A stretch of 64,000 nucleotides of DNA from SB25 sp029560875 (GCA_035388225.1 DAOOPM010000016.1:1-64000); one strand, 5' to 3'; shown: positions 9,422 to 18,732, counted from the stretch's first letter. Translations and numbers: made by a program. Notes: generated from the sequence alone by a model not told the origin.

Positions 9422-11443
9422 TTATACTCTAATTCCAATTACCAGAATATCGTCGAGCTGACTCTCATACTTCATCCAATCAAACAACACCTCTTCCATT
9501 TTATTCTTTTGCTCATTAACAGGTAGTTGATGCACATCCATAAGTAATTTCCGGAAATTACTCATTAGGAATTTTCGACTATCGTCGCCACCGAACTGAT
9601 CGGTATAGCCATCGGAGAATACATAAATCATATCGCCTTTCTGCACATCCATCTCCTGATGGGTGTAGCCAGCAGCAGCCCTACGGGAGAATGCTCCAAT
9701 AGGACACTTATCGCCTTTAAGTTGAATTAACTCCCCGTTCCGTATAATTAACGCAGGATTGTAAGCTCCTGCAAACTCTAGTTTCATTGTTGTATAGTCA
9801 ACGCAACATAGCGCTATATCCATACCATCCTTAACCGCATTATCCTCGTCCTTTTCCTTGAATGTGGTTGTTACACCTCTATTTAATGCTTCAAGGATAT
9901 CGACCGGCCTATCGAGTTTCAAATCTTTTAGCGCATAGTCGAGCCAGTTATGACCAACCATGGATACCAACGCTCCTGGCACACCATGTCCAGTACAATC
10001 TATTGCCGAAAAGAATCTTTTATTACCCTGCTTATAGAACCAGTATATATCGCCACTTACAATATCCTTAGGGTGGAAAAGTATAAACGATTCGGGAAAC
10101 AGTTCTTTCACAAACTCATCAGTAGGAAGAATTGCGTACTGCAAGCGTTTTGCGTACAGAATACTATCCATAATATGCTTCTGCTGTTCCGCCAGTTTGT
10201 CGCGTTGACTCTCCAGTTCATCTTTTTGAGCCTCTATCTCCTCTTTCTGGGCAACAACCTCGGCGGTTCGCTCCTTAACTTTCTTATCCAAATCGGTATA
10301 AAGTTCCTCTAATTGCTCAATCATCACATTGAATTTCTTTGAAAGGGTTGTTATCTCATTGTTTCCAACAACCTCAGCCCTTTCGCTTAAATTACCATCG
10401 GCAATTAGGTTTACTTTTGAAACAAGCTTCTTGATTGGATCTGTTACCATTCTTGTTTTCTGGAAAATAAGGAAACTGATGGTGAATAGCACCAAAATAA
10501 AAATTACAATGAAACTGATAAGCCTATAGTACTCATCATAAATCTCCTTGGTTCTATCCGATACTATTCTAATCACAGAGCCCTTGTAAAGTTCAGAATT
10601 CTTAGACTCCATAAATATGTACTGAAGCGAAAGATGCTTACCATCAACCTTTTTATCTACCAGAACTGTATCCATTTTGGCAAACCGTTGTCTAATAAAC
10701 TCTTTTTCAACTGCCCCAATTTCCTCTGTCTTTGTTAGAGAGAAGGGGTCGTCAGCATTCATAAACAGCTCCGCCGAGACAATGGATTTTTCCTTTACAC
10801 TAAAATCATTTAGGGTAGATTTTATTAGGTTGATAATCTCGTCGGCAGTGTTGGAACGAACACCGAGCTCTACAATATAAAGTCCATCCAAAGTAGGTTC
10901 GTAGGTGTATTTTTTTAGTCGACGCGTGGTAGCTTCAATAGTAAATTTCTCGCTTCTAAAAACTCCTTCTCTAAAAATTCTCTTTATTAGAGACTTGTGC
11001 TCCTCACCAAACGAAAAGAAATTTAAACCCATATCGGGTTTAAATGTTGTGTTCACTACTATTCCATTGGTGTCTATTACGTATAAATCGTAAAAATTGG
11101 GGTCTAGCCCTAACTGCTCACGAATCTGCTTTAAATCAGCCTCCTTAATTTTTTGCGTCGATTTAAAGTATTCCATAACCAATTTACTGCTGACACTCTC
11201 CAGCTTGGGGTTAATGTTTTCTTCAAGAATAGAAAGGGTAATGTCCTGAAATCTAAGCACTTGAGTTAACTCGTTGGATATAAGATTATTTCTAGTGCTA
11301 TTGCTCTCTTTCAGTATATTTCTTGTATTCCTAAAATTTATTACTCCAAGCACAATTAAAGCGATAACAACAGGAAACACAATGTTGTATATCAATTGTC
11401 TAAAAATTGTTGTTTGTTGTTGCTTCATAAATTCTAGATCCAT
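9422..11443 (-). CDS. Membrane sensor with HAMP domain and SpoIIE-type (PPM) serine phosphatase
   Basis: 673 aa. TM1 lies at about residues 18-38 (IVFPVVIALIVLGVINF) and TM2 at about 310-330 (LISFIVIFILVLFTISFLIF), enclosing an extracytoplasmic sensor region of about 270 residues. A HAMP domain follows (DPIKKLVSKVNLIADGNLS), then a coiled coil (TAEVVAQKEEIEAQKDELES), then a SpoIIE/PP2C phosphatase with metal-ligand motifs SGDIYWF, AIDCTGHGVPGALVSMVGH, DGMDIALC and VFSDGYTDQFGG. The family dephosphorylates phospho-Ser/Thr on anti-sigma antagonists or other regulators; no such partner is visible nearby. It lies 5 bp after the carrier gene and 5 bp before the TIR gene. Its phosphatase domain resembles that of the 22991-26206 protein. 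Confidence 0.9.
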   Translation of the reverse strand: MDLEFMKQQQTTIFRQLIYNIVFPVVIALIVLGVINFRNTRNILKESNSTRNNLISNELTQVLRFQDITLSILEENINPKLESVSSKLVMEYFKSTQKIKEADLKQIREQLGLDPNFYDLYVIDTNGIVVNTTFKPDMGLNFFSFGEEHKSLIKRIFREGVFRSEKFTIEATTRRLKKYTYEPTLDGLYIVELGVRSNTADEIINLIKSTLNDFSVKEKSIVSAELFMNADDPFSLTKTEEIGAVEKEFIRQRFAKMDTVLVDKKVDGKHLSLQYIFMESKNSELYKGSVIRIVSDRTKEIYDEYYRLISFIVIFILVLFTISFLIFQKTRMVTDPIKKLVSKVNLIADGNLSERAEVVGNNEITTLSKKFNVMIEQLEELYTDLDKKVKERTAEVVAQKEEIEAQKDELESQRDKLAEQQKHIMDSILYAKRLQYAILPTDEFVKELFPESFILFHPKDIVSGDIYWFYKQGNKRFFSAIDCTGHGVPGALVSMVGHNWLDYALKDLKLDRPVDILEALNRGVTTTFKEKDEDNAVKDGMDIALCCVDYTTMKLEFAGAYNPALIIRNGELIQLKGDKCPIGAFSRRAAAGYTHQEMDVQKGDMIYVFSDGYTDQFGGDDSRKFLMSNFRKLLMDVHQLPVNEQKNKMEEVLFDWMKYESQLDDILVIGIRV

Positions 11444-11448
11444 TAATT

Positions 11449-14400
11449 CTATTTGTTAAGTGAATAATTTTGAATATCGGCCATGTACTGAACTAAATAG
11501 TCATTATCGTACATACTGCTATATATTTTATCTAAATCAATAAAATGCAATAACGTTTTACCAACAACTCTTAATGAGTCCACGCTGTAATCCGATGTGT
11601 TCAAAATTGAGCCAGCTGTAAACTCTAAAGATTCGCCCCTACTGTTTGAGGCCAATATTTTACCATTCTCAATAAAAAGTAGCATTCGTTTCCCGTAAAA
11701 AACATCAACTTCGTTAACATCAACATCATTTAAAACCACCATGGAAGAGTTGTAAAGAATAAAAAGTAACGAATCGGCATCAGTATTTTCAGGATGAACT
11801 TGCTTTAGAAAACTAATTCTATCCACAACTGAACTTTCAGTGGATTTGGAAATATCCATCAATCTATCCAATTCAACCCTGAGTTTATCGGGTAAGCGTC
11901 TCTTGCAGTTTAAGAATTCATTTAGATTTATTCCCTCAATAATTTTTGCCGAAATTTGGCGTAAATACTTATCGGTATTGAACATTTGGGCTACCAAATC
12001 GGGATTCAACTCATTGGCTCCATTATACTCAAAACCATTAAGCGCATAAATCTTGGCCTCTTTTCCTATCAAATTATTATCGCGACTGAGTATCGCTTTT
12101 AGTAACTCATCAGAAGTGTAATGCCTTAAAGGATAGTAGTTCTCAAGTGCCCAGAGTTTATTGCCAGTGCTGGAATCCTCTAACAAAGGAATGATATATG
12201 GCTTTAATTCTTCGTCAAGGAATGTATCAATTAATTCCACTGCAAACGAAATACTTTGACCCGTTCCCGCTTCAAGATTCTCAATTACCTTTTCAATTGA
12301 GTTCTTATCGTAAACCAGCTTCAACAAATCAAATAAAGCACGTAAGCTTGAATGGTATTCCTTTTCGAGCTCGTCCTTTAATTGAGGGTATAAATTATTG
12401 CTTGGGCAATGGTAAAATGCGTTTAAGTTCCATACGCAAATACCTACCTGTTCAATAATCATTTTTCGTAAGTACAATCGCTCCTTATCGTCTGCTTCGA
12501 AATTAAGAGAGATTAAACCCTCAACTACAATTGGGCGTAATTTAGATTTAACCGACAAGTGGTTGAAAAGCACATTGGAGGCTATTCTACTCCCTGTTTC
12601 AGGGATTAGCCTAAGTATTCGCTCCTTGAACTTGGCCGAGGTATTTGTTCTTTGCAATGCCAACTCAAGCATCTCCAAACCTGTTTCGCCTGTATTAATT
12701 AATGCAGTATGGGCATAAGGAGCGTACTGGTCTTTATCCAAGAAATCTATCAAGAATGTAATCAACTCTTTAGAGCGAGAGCCTTTTGCGGCTCTTATAG
12801 CCTGAATTTTAACCGAAGGAACTAAATCGCGAAACAAAAATGTAAGGTTATTCCTCATTTCATTTTTACGAGTTGCACCAAGCAGCTTAGCTGCATAAAT
12901 GCGCTCCTCAAAATTTTTGGAAACTAAAAACTGATTAATTTTTTCAGAACTAGCGGAATCCTGTACAATTTGCTTAAGGAAGGCAATAGTTTTAGCAACT
13001 ATTTCATTATTTTGATGTTTACTAATTCTCTCAAGACTCTCTACAAAATCGACATCACCCAAATCTTCTATCTTACTTAATAGAACAGCCAAATCATCGC
13101 CTTCCACATTAAAAAGTTTTTCTGCAATAAACTCTTTCAAAAGCCAAGGTTTAGATAATTCAATTATGGATATTTGCTCCCGCAAATTATATCCCTTCAA
13201 TAAATCAACAATGGAGGTTGATACGGATTGCTTTACCTCATCTAAAACGGACTTAGTAAGAGTCTCTTCTAGGCTACGCCTATAGCCCCTATATAGCCTA
13301 AACGTAACAACAAACCAAACAAGAATAATCCCTATTAAGAAGTAGGTATAATGTATTAGATGAATAAAGCTAATAACACTCAGCGCAGTAAGAAATACCC
13401 CCGATGCAAGTGCTGCAATCTCATTAATTGTACCGTCAACACGCGCCTGAACCTCATATCGAATGGAGGGGTCGAGCGACTGATATATCATTTTTAACGA
13501 AGGCCCCTCTATTGAATCCTTTAGGGCTTTCTGAAATAGTTTTGCTAGCGATATCAACAAAAAGAAAAATGTAAATGCTGCCGAGGCAATTGTGTAACCA
13601 AATAATGAACCAACCAACGCAGCTCCAATAGTTACCAATGAAACAATTATTGGCGAAACCAAGAGGCTGATTTTTAGGCCATAATTCTTCATCAAAGGGC
13701 CATACACAAAGGTTTTAATTAGTATGCTGACAAACGTTAGCGTACCCGTCAGACCTCCAAGGAACTTTGCCAACTCCTCGTTACTTTCAAAACGACTATC
13801 GGCAACTGCAAGGAAAAGGTAGTGAACAAAAAAAGCCACCAGCATTGAACAAACAACAAAAAATGCCATTGTTCTAACATATGGAATCTTAATTGTATCA
13901 AAAAAGCGGCTCTTTCTTTGAGCGGATGATATTTTTGCCTTAAGCTGAGCGGTAAAGTGTGAATTAATAAAAATTTGTATGACAAAGGCCGTTAAGGCTG
14001 AAGCTGCACTTATGTAGATAAGGTTAATTGCGCTAAAACCTTTTGCAACCATAAAGGGAACAGCCCAACTGCTAAGAATAACACCTATTACTTGGCCTGT
14101 ATCGATAATACCAAACAAGCGCTTACCCTGTCGTAAATCAAAAATTCTACTTACAGTTCCCCAAAAACCTACCAGTGCAATAATATTAAGTGGTCCCATT
14201 AAAACAAATAGCGCAAAAGCCAACCATTTTGTATCAGTAAAGAAATAACCCGCCCTTAATAGAAAAGTAAAAACAAAAACTACCAAAAGGTTAATAACAG
14301 CAAGGTTTGAGAAAATTATACGGTTCTGAAAATAGGAATATAACGAGGTTAATAAGATGCCCGTGATACCAGAAATCACAATTGCCTTAGGAATCATAGT

Positions 14401-14544
14401 TTGGTCGAAAGCCTGAAGGAAAAGTGTGTTTGCTCCAACATCGAAAGTTCCAAGGAATGTTCCCAGAAAAAAAGATTGAAAGACAAAAAGCAAGACTGCT
14501 AAATACTCATCCTTCCTAATATTTAAGGCCTCATACAGTTTCAT
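11449..14544 (-). CDS. NTT/MFS-type membrane carrier fused to HEAT repeats and a C-terminal cNMP-binding-like domain
   Basis: 1031 aa, first gene of the operon. Residues about 1-420 hold some 12 TM helices in an MFS-like arrangement like the ATP/ADP (NTT) translocase superfamily (FLGTFLGTFDVGANTLFLQAF; LRQGKRLFGIIDTGQVIG). A long soluble part follows, with HEAT-like helical pairs (about 460-850: FEERIYAAKLLGATRKNEM; RDLVPSVKIQAIRAAKGSRS). The last 120 residues (MVVLNDVDVNEVDVFYGKRM ... GESLEFTAGSIL) resemble a degenerate cyclic-nucleotide-binding fold. Related three-part proteins occur in Bacteroidota and other bacteria. Whether it moves nucleotides or serves as a membrane sensor platform is unknown. 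Its start overlaps no other gene, and the operon promoter should lie just upstream, in 14545-14827. Confidence 0.75.
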   Translation of the reverse strand: MKLYEALNIRKDEYLAVLLFVFQSFFLGTFLGTFDVGANTLFLQAFDQTMIPKAIVISGITGILLTSLYSYFQNRIIFSNLAVINLLVVFVFTFLLRAGYFFTDTKWLAFALFVLMGPLNIIALVGFWGTVSRIFDLRQGKRLFGIIDTGQVIGVILSSWAVPFMVAKGFSAINLIYISAASALTAFVIQIFINSHFTAQLKAKISSAQRKSRFFDTIKIPYVRTMAFFVVCSMLVAFFVHYLFLAVADSRFESNEELAKFLGGLTGTLTFVSILIKTFVYGPLMKNYGLKISLLVSPIIVSLVTIGAALVGSLFGYTIASAAFTFFFLLISLAKLFQKALKDSIEGPSLKMIYQSLDPSIRYEVQARVDGTINEIAALASGVFLTALSVISFIHLIHYTYFLIGIILVWFVVTFRLYRGYRRSLEETLTKSVLDEVKQSVSTSIVDLLKGYNLREQISIIELSKPWLLKEFIAEKLFNVEGDDLAVLLSKIEDLGDVDFVESLERISKHQNNEIVAKTIAFLKQIVQDSASSEKINQFLVSKNFEERIYAAKLLGATRKNEMRNNLTFLFRDLVPSVKIQAIRAAKGSRSKELITFLIDFLDKDQYAPYAHTALINTGETGLEMLELALQRTNTSAKFKERILRLIPETGSRIASNVLFNHLSVKSKLRPIVVEGLISLNFEADDKERLYLRKMIIEQVGICVWNLNAFYHCPSNNLYPQLKDELEKEYHSSLRALFDLLKLVYDKNSIEKVIENLEAGTGQSISFAVELIDTFLDEELKPYIIPLLEDSSTGNKLWALENYYPLRHYTSDELLKAILSRDNNLIGKEAKIYALNGFEYNGANELNPDLVAQMFNTDKYLRQISAKIIEGINLNEFLNCKRRLPDKLRVELDRLMDISKSTESSVVDRISFLKQVHPENTDADSLLFILYNSSMVVLNDVDVNEVDVFYGKRMLLFIENGKILASNSRGESLEFTAGSILNTSDYSVDSLRVVGKTLLHFIDLDKIYSSMYDNDYLVQYMADIQNYSLNK

Positions 14545-14827
14545 TAACTATAAATCTTTTACATCACCTAATTACTTGTAACTTATAAAAATACAATAAA
14601 AAAATAAACCTGTATAAAAAAACTGTAACAAATTGAAACATTTTTTCAACTTAGTATTTGAATGGATGAACTAAAAAAAAATATCGATAAACACGCATTT
14701 CCTGTAGACTAACAAAAATTATTTTCCAATTCTTTTATGCCTTGCTTTTTCATTTTTGATTATCAACCACTTGCTTGATTCGTTTATTTTTATAACTTTG
14801 GTTATCATTTTCTCAAAATTCTGATAA
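14545..14827. promoter_or_regulatory. Divergent intergenic region between the STAND/TIR operon and the YhhQ-type gene
   Basis: 283 AT-rich bases hold the promoters of both flanking units. On the minus strand a TATTTTTA (one mismatch to TAnnTTTG) lies about 45 bp before the carrier ATG. A 13-mer ACATCACCTAATT at 14561-14573 recurs at 28118-28130 in the caspase leader. No clear -33 box is seen. Confidence 0.4.
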
Positions 14828-15613
14828 ATGGAACATATACAAGATGATATTCCAAAAAAGCACACGCTATTTATTGTACTTTCTACACTTTTTATTACCA
14901 ATGCACTTATTGCAGAGGTTATTGGAGCAAAAATTCTTTCAGTTGAAAAAATTCTTAATATTCCTGCGCTAGCACTACCTTTCATTGGCGATTCCAAGTT
15001 AAACCTTGAAATGAGCGTTGGCGTTCTCATATGGCCAATTGTATTTATCCTTTCCGATATTATAAACGAGTATTTTGGAAAGAGCGGGGTAAAGCGCATC
15101 AGCATTATTGGAGCAGCAATGATTGCCTATGCTTTCTTTATAGTTTTCTTATCGACAAAAACTCCCCCAGCCGATTTCTGGCTACAAAACAACGCATTGG
15201 ACCCCGATGGCAATTCGGTTAACATCAATCATGCCTATACTACTATTTTTAGACAAGGCTTAGGAATTATAATAGGTTCAATTACCGCCTTTTTGGTTGG
15301 ACAACTTGTCGACGCATATACATTTCATTACCTTAGGGTTTTAACCCAACATAAGTGGTTATGGCTCAGAGCCACAGGCTCAACAGTTGTATCGCAATTG
15401 GTAGATAGTTTCTTAATTTTATTTATAGCCTTCTATTTGCTGGGCAACTGGTCTATGAACCAAGTTATAGCCGTAGGGTTAATACAATACTTATATAAAA
15501 TCATATTAGCAATAATTCTTACGCCAGTTATATACTTAATGCACTCAATTATCGATAAGTACCTGGGTAGGAAAGCCTCACTTAAACTAATTGCTGAGGC
15601 CAAAGATTTATAA
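14828..15613 (+). CDS. Queuosine precursor transporter, YhhQ/VUT family
   Basis: A 261-aa integral membrane protein with about six or seven TM helices. It shows family motifs of the VUT/YhhQ (DUF165) group: LFITNALIAEVIGAKIL near the N-terminus, VFILSDIINEYFGKSGVKR in the first cytoplasmic turn, FRQGLGIIIGSITAFLVGQ, and RATGSTVVSQLVDSFLILFIAF in the C-terminal half. Members import queuosine precursors (preQ0, preQ1 or the queuine base) for tRNA wobble modification. It is slightly longer than the E. coli protein, with an extra hydrophilic loop (about residues 117-140). It stands alone, divergent from the signalling operon, and ends at a bidirectional terminator. Confidence 0.85.
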   Translation: MEHIQDDIPKKHTLFIVLSTLFITNALIAEVIGAKILSVEKILNIPALALPFIGDSKLNLEMSVGVLIWPIVFILSDIINEYFGKSGVKRISIIGAAMIAYAFFIVFLSTKTPPADFWLQNNALDPDGNSVNINHAYTTIFRQGLGIIIGSITAFLVGQLVDAYTFHYLRVLTQHKWLWLRATGSTVVSQLVDSFLILFIAFYLLGNWSMNQVIAVGLIQYLYKIILAIILTPVIYLMHSIIDKYLGRKASLKLIAEAKDL

Positions 15614-15632
15614 CGCAACAATCAAAAATAAT

Positions 15633-15659
15633 AAAAAGCCGCTAAATAGCGACTTTTTT
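15633..15659. terminator. Bidirectional intrinsic terminator between convergent genes
   Basis: AAAAAG-C-CGCTA / TAGCG-A-CTTTTT forms a stem with one internal mismatch, flanked by A and T runs. It sits between the stop of the YhhQ-type gene (15613) and the end of the convergent barrel gene (15680). Confidence 0.8.
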
Positions 15660-15679
15660 AATTAAGTGCAGTGTTATCT

Positions 15680-16411
15680 CTACTCAACTTTTAGGCCTTT
15701 TGCCCTACTTGTACCTTCGGTAGTTTCATCAGTGGTCTTTTTTGAGGATTTATTCTTCTTTAATCTAAAGAATAAATCAACTAAATCATACTTATAAGTT
15801 AAAGCAAACCCAAATGAACGACTCCTTGTCTTGTAAGTATCTCCAGTGTCATCGTGCAAATCAACCATACCCAAATTATAACGAATATCCAATGCCCAAA
15901 TACCATACTGAGTTGGGTACTCTGCACCGGCACCAAAACTAAATCCCCAATCGTACTTTTTAAACCCATCACCAAGTTCAAAAGTATCTCCTCCTTCATA
16001 GTAAAACTCACCTTTAGTTCTCACATCTGCATAGGTTCCACCCATTGCATAAAATTTTGTAATTCCCAATGCCTTAAACGAGTATTTTGCCAGAAGTGGG
16101 ATCCCTATGTAATTCATTTTAATTCCGCCATCAATATCTGCATATTTTGCTCCTCGTGAATAAAATAATAGTTCAGTTTGCACAGAAAATTTTGACGTAA
16201 ACCCAAACTCCCCTACAGCTCCAACCTGATAACCAAACCGACTTTCAGTCTTTCCAAAAGATTCAGAAGCATTCGATATATTCGAAAGCGCCCCGCCTAT
16301 TTTTGGTCCAACATAAACAAATCCTACATCGTGTCCAAAGACATTGAAAAGTTGAGCCTCAGAGTTGGTAAACATCAATAAAAACGGCATCAATAACAGT
16401 AATCGTCTCAT
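15680..16411 (-). CDS. PorT-family outer-membrane beta-barrel protein
   Basis: 243 aa with a signal peptide (MRRLLLLMPFLLMFTNSEAQ). The strand pattern is of the OMP_b-brl_2/PorT type: VGPKIGGALSNIS, GYQVGAVGEFGFTSKFSVQT, LLFYSRGAKY, KMNYIGIPLLAKYSF, WGFSFGAGAEYP, WALDIRYNLGMVDL and SFGFALTYKYD. The final 25 residues form an unusual Lys/Ser/Thr-rich hydrophilic tail after the last strand. It is monocistronic, with its own promoter about 38 bp upstream. Specific function is unknown. Confidence 0.85.
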   Translation of the reverse strand: MRRLLLLMPFLLMFTNSEAQLFNVFGHDVGFVYVGPKIGGALSNISNASESFGKTESRFGYQVGAVGEFGFTSKFSVQTELLFYSRGAKYADIDGGIKMNYIGIPLLAKYSFKALGITKFYAMGGTYADVRTKGEFYYEGGDTFELGDGFKKYDWGFSFGAGAEYPTQYGIWALDIRYNLGMVDLHDDTGDTYKTRSRSFGFALTYKYDLVDLFFRLKKNKSSKKTTDETTEGTSRAKGLKVE

Positions 16412-16448
16412 CTCTATCTATTTGTTAATTAATAAATTTTTGTTTGTA

Positions 16449-16477
16449 CAAATTTACAACAAATTAGATAGTTCAAA
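16449..16477 (-). promoter_or_regulatory. Bacteroidota-type promoter for the PorT-like gene
   Basis: On the minus strand TTTG (16477-16474) is followed after 17 nt by TAAATTTG (16456-16449), a match to the -33 / TAnnTTTG -7 pattern of primary-sigma promoters in this phylum. The -7 box is about 38 bp before the ATG. Confidence 0.55.
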
Positions 16478-16661
16478 AAACAATTCCAACAATAGTTTAA
16501 ACAACTGTTGATAACTATTTCACTGATTATCTTAGCCTTAAATTACAAATAATTCAACATTTCTGCGCCAAAAAGCGCTACAACTTTAACAATTTAAATG
16601 TTGACTTAAGTTGCTTTTTTTACATATAATTGCAACTAGTTGAATTACATATGGAAAATAT

Positions 16662-17258
16662 ATGAAACCAGACGAAAAAAACAAAAAACTTCTTGACAGG
16701 CTTATAGCCAAAGTAAATTGTACATTTGGTTCTCATATAATCAGTCTCAAAAACTGTTCACTCCAAGAATTTGAGTTAAGTTTTTATTCCAACATTAGGT
16801 TATACCGTATTTGCGACTGTAGTTTTACCCCACTGGTTCAGTACCATATACTAGACAACGGAACTGATACAATATACCTTAATGGTACTTTGCAGAGTTG
16901 GAATATTGCTAATCAAATTGAAAAACCAAAACTATCCGTTACGAATATCCTTGAATACTTAAAAGTTGTTCTTAGCACTCTTTCTTTGTGCAATCAAAAA
17001 TATAGCATAGTTGTTTCAATTGAGGATATCGACTTTTACCAGATGCCTTCCAATGAACTTTTCGAAAAAATTGAGTCAGTTATTAAACCACCTGTAGTTT
17101 CACTCCGCAATCAGCAATTTACAGTTCTTATTTGCTTACTTGTTGGAAATAAACTTTACGACAGTTTAGTTACTATAAATACCCTAGGGCAAATTGAGAT
17201 TACGGACAAGAACGAAATCCTGGACAATATTCCTGTTGATGAATTAGTTTGGGATTAA
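16662..17258 (+). CDS. Hypothetical cytoplasmic protein
   Basis: 198 aa, not recognised. It has no signal peptide, TM segment or obvious motif. It has six cysteines, four of them in residues 20-53 (VNCTFGSHIISLKNC ... RICDCSFTP). The C-terminal part looks alpha/beta (KYSIVVSIEDIDFYQMP; VSLRNQQFTVLICLLVGNKL). Start at ATG 16662; the 250-bp upstream region is AT-rich with no clear promoter. It is about 130 bp from fabD on the same strand but is probably transcribed separately, because a TAnnTTTG box precedes fabD. Confidence 0.6.
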   Translation: MKPDEKNKKLLDRLIAKVNCTFGSHIISLKNCSLQEFELSFYSNIRLYRICDCSFTPLVQYHILDNGTDTIYLNGTLQSWNIANQIEKPKLSVTNILEYLKVVLSTLSLCNQKYSIVVSIEDIDFYQMPSNELFEKIESVIKPPVVSLRNQQFTVLICLLVGNKLYDSLVTINTLGQIEITDKNEILDNIPVDELVWD

Positions 17259-17355
17259 AGTACAACCCATTGGACAATTAACTCAATTGACTATTCTCCT
17301 TAAATGTTATTAAAAGGAAAATTCCATTCCCAATAGAAGGTATTGAAAATTGGCG

Positions 17356-17363
17356 TACATTTG
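17356..17363 (+). promoter_or_regulatory. Putative -7 promoter box of fabD
   Basis: TACATTTG matches TAnnTTTG and lies 27 bp before the fabD ATG. No convincing -33 TTTG is at the usual distance, so support is partial. Confidence 0.4.
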
Positions 17364-17390
17364 CCCTGCTAAATCATTAACCAATTAATT

Positions 17391-18275
17391 ATGAAAGCAT
17401 ACGTATTCCCAGGTCAAGGAGCACAATTTGTAGGTATGGGTAAAGACCTATACGAAAATTCACCTCTTGCCAAGGAGATGTTCGAGAAAGCCAATCAAAT
17501 TCTTAGTTTCCGTATTACTGATTTAATGTTTGCAGGTACCGACGAGGATTTGAAGCAAACAAAGGTTACCCAACCTGCAATATTTTTACATTCAGTAATC
17601 CTATCGAAAGTTTTAGGAAACAATTTCAAACCCGAAATGGTGGCTGGTCACTCTTTGGGTGAGTTTTCTGCATTAGTTGCAGCGGGTGCATTAAGTTTTG
17701 AGGATGGATTAAAACTTGTTTCTGCACGCGCAATGGCCATGCAAAAAGCTTGCGAAAAAGAACCTTCAACCATGGCTGCTGTTCTTGGACTAGAAGATGA
17801 GAAAGTAGAAGAGATTTGCAACTCAATTAATGAAGTTGTTGTTGCTGCAAACTATAACTGCCCTGGCCAACTTGTTATTTCTGGATCAATAAAAGGGATT
17901 GACATTGCTTGTCAAAAACTTACTGAGGCTGGAGCAAAACGCGCCTTAAAACTTGCTGTGGGTGGAGCATTCCACTCTCCACTGATGGAGCCAGCACGTC
18001 AAGAACTGGAGGCAGCTATCAACTCAACACCTTTTAACAGGCCTATTTGTCCAATCTACCAAAACGTTGATGCCAAGCCAACCAGCGACCCAGAGGTAAT
18101 TAAGAAAAATTTGATTGCGCAACTAACCGCGCCTGTACGCTGGACACAAACCGCTAAGAATATGCTTGCCGATGGTGCAACTTCATTTGTTGAACTTGGC
18201 CCAGGCAACGTGCTTCAAGGTTTAATTAAGAAAGTTGATAGAAATGTTGCTGCTGAAAGCAAGCAAACGCTATAA
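17391..18275 (+). CDS. fabD: Malonyl-CoA:ACP transacylase
   Basis: A 294-aa protein of usual FabD length. It transfers malonyl from CoA to acyl carrier protein in type II fatty acid synthesis, in the cytoplasm. Diagnostic motifs are the N-terminal FPGQGAQFVGMG, the nucleophile elbow GHSLGE (Ser88), QKACEKEP, NCPGQLVISG, the catalytic-His segment GGAFHSPLM, and FVELGPGNVLQGL near the C-terminus. It is a single gene here, without the fabH/fabG neighbours found in many other bacteria. It ends at a strong terminator shared with the convergent OsmC gene. Confidence 0.97.
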   Translation: MKAYVFPGQGAQFVGMGKDLYENSPLAKEMFEKANQILSFRITDLMFAGTDEDLKQTKVTQPAIFLHSVILSKVLGNNFKPEMVAGHSLGEFSALVAAGALSFEDGLKLVSARAMAMQKACEKEPSTMAAVLGLEDEKVEEICNSINEVVVAANYNCPGQLVISGSIKGIDIACQKLTEAGAKRALKLAVGGAFHSPLMEPARQELEAAINSTPFNRPICPIYQNVDAKPTSDPEVIKKNLIAQLTAPVRWTQTAKNMLADGATSFVELGPGNVLQGLIKKVDRNVAAESKQTL

Positions 18276-18292
18276 TCAGAAATATTGGCAAT

Positions 18293-18320
18293 AAAAAAAA
18301 ACGGGCATTGCCCGTTTTTT
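18293..18320. terminator. Bidirectional intrinsic terminator, fabD / OsmC
   Basis: A run of A, then ACGGGC-ATT-GCCCGT (18301-18315) and a run of T form a classic GC-rich hairpin between the two convergent genes. Confidence 0.92.
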
Positions 18321-18321
18321 T

Positions 18322-18732
18322 TTATTCTCCATAATGAAAATTAATTATTTGCTTCAAATCAGAATGCAAACTCTGCGCCACTGGGCACTCCTTTGCTGCT
18401 AACTCAATAATTTTCTTCTCTTTAGCGGAGTAGTTATTGTGAGGAAAATACAAATCAATTACAATCTCAACCACCCTGCGGGGATTAGTACCCATAATTT
18501 TTTGAACACTAATTTTTGTGCCATCAATATTAAACCCATGGGTTTTGGCTGACATACCCATTATTGTTACCATACAAGCGCCTAACGATGTGGCTAATAA
18601 ATCCGTTGGCGAAAAGAACTCCCCTTTACCATTGTTATCAACAGGAGCATCGGTAATTAACTTGTTCCCTGACCTTACATGCTCAGCCTCGGTACGCAAA
18701 TCGCCTAAATAAATAATCCTTGACGTTTCCAT
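18322..18732 (-). CDS. OsmC/Ohr family peroxiredoxin-like protein
   Basis: 136 aa. The two family cysteines are present: Cys53 in ATSLGACMVTIM and Cys116 in AAKECPVAQSL; an intervening VVEIVIDLYF strand fits the fold. OsmC-like enzymes reduce organic hydroperoxides through this Cys pair in the cytoplasm. The sequence fits the OsmC-like (YhfA-like) subgroup rather than Ohr, but that assignment is tentative. It is 30 bp downstream of the AsmA gene on the same strand, so the two may be co-transcribed, and it ends at the fabD terminator. Confidence 0.88.
   Translation of the reverse strand: METSRIIYLGDLRTEAEHVRSGNKLITDAPVDNNGKGEFFSPTDLLATSLGACMVTIMGMSAKTHGFNIDGTKISVQKIMGTNPRRVVEIVIDLYFPHNNYSAKEKKIIELAAKECPVAQSLHSDLKQIINFHYGE

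Noticed and set aside
14683..14691. A fourth copy of the 40-bp dyad before the TIR/STAND operon
   Set aside because: ATCGATAAA (14683-14691) fits one outer half-site, but the other half and the -7 spacing are absent, so it is probably chance.
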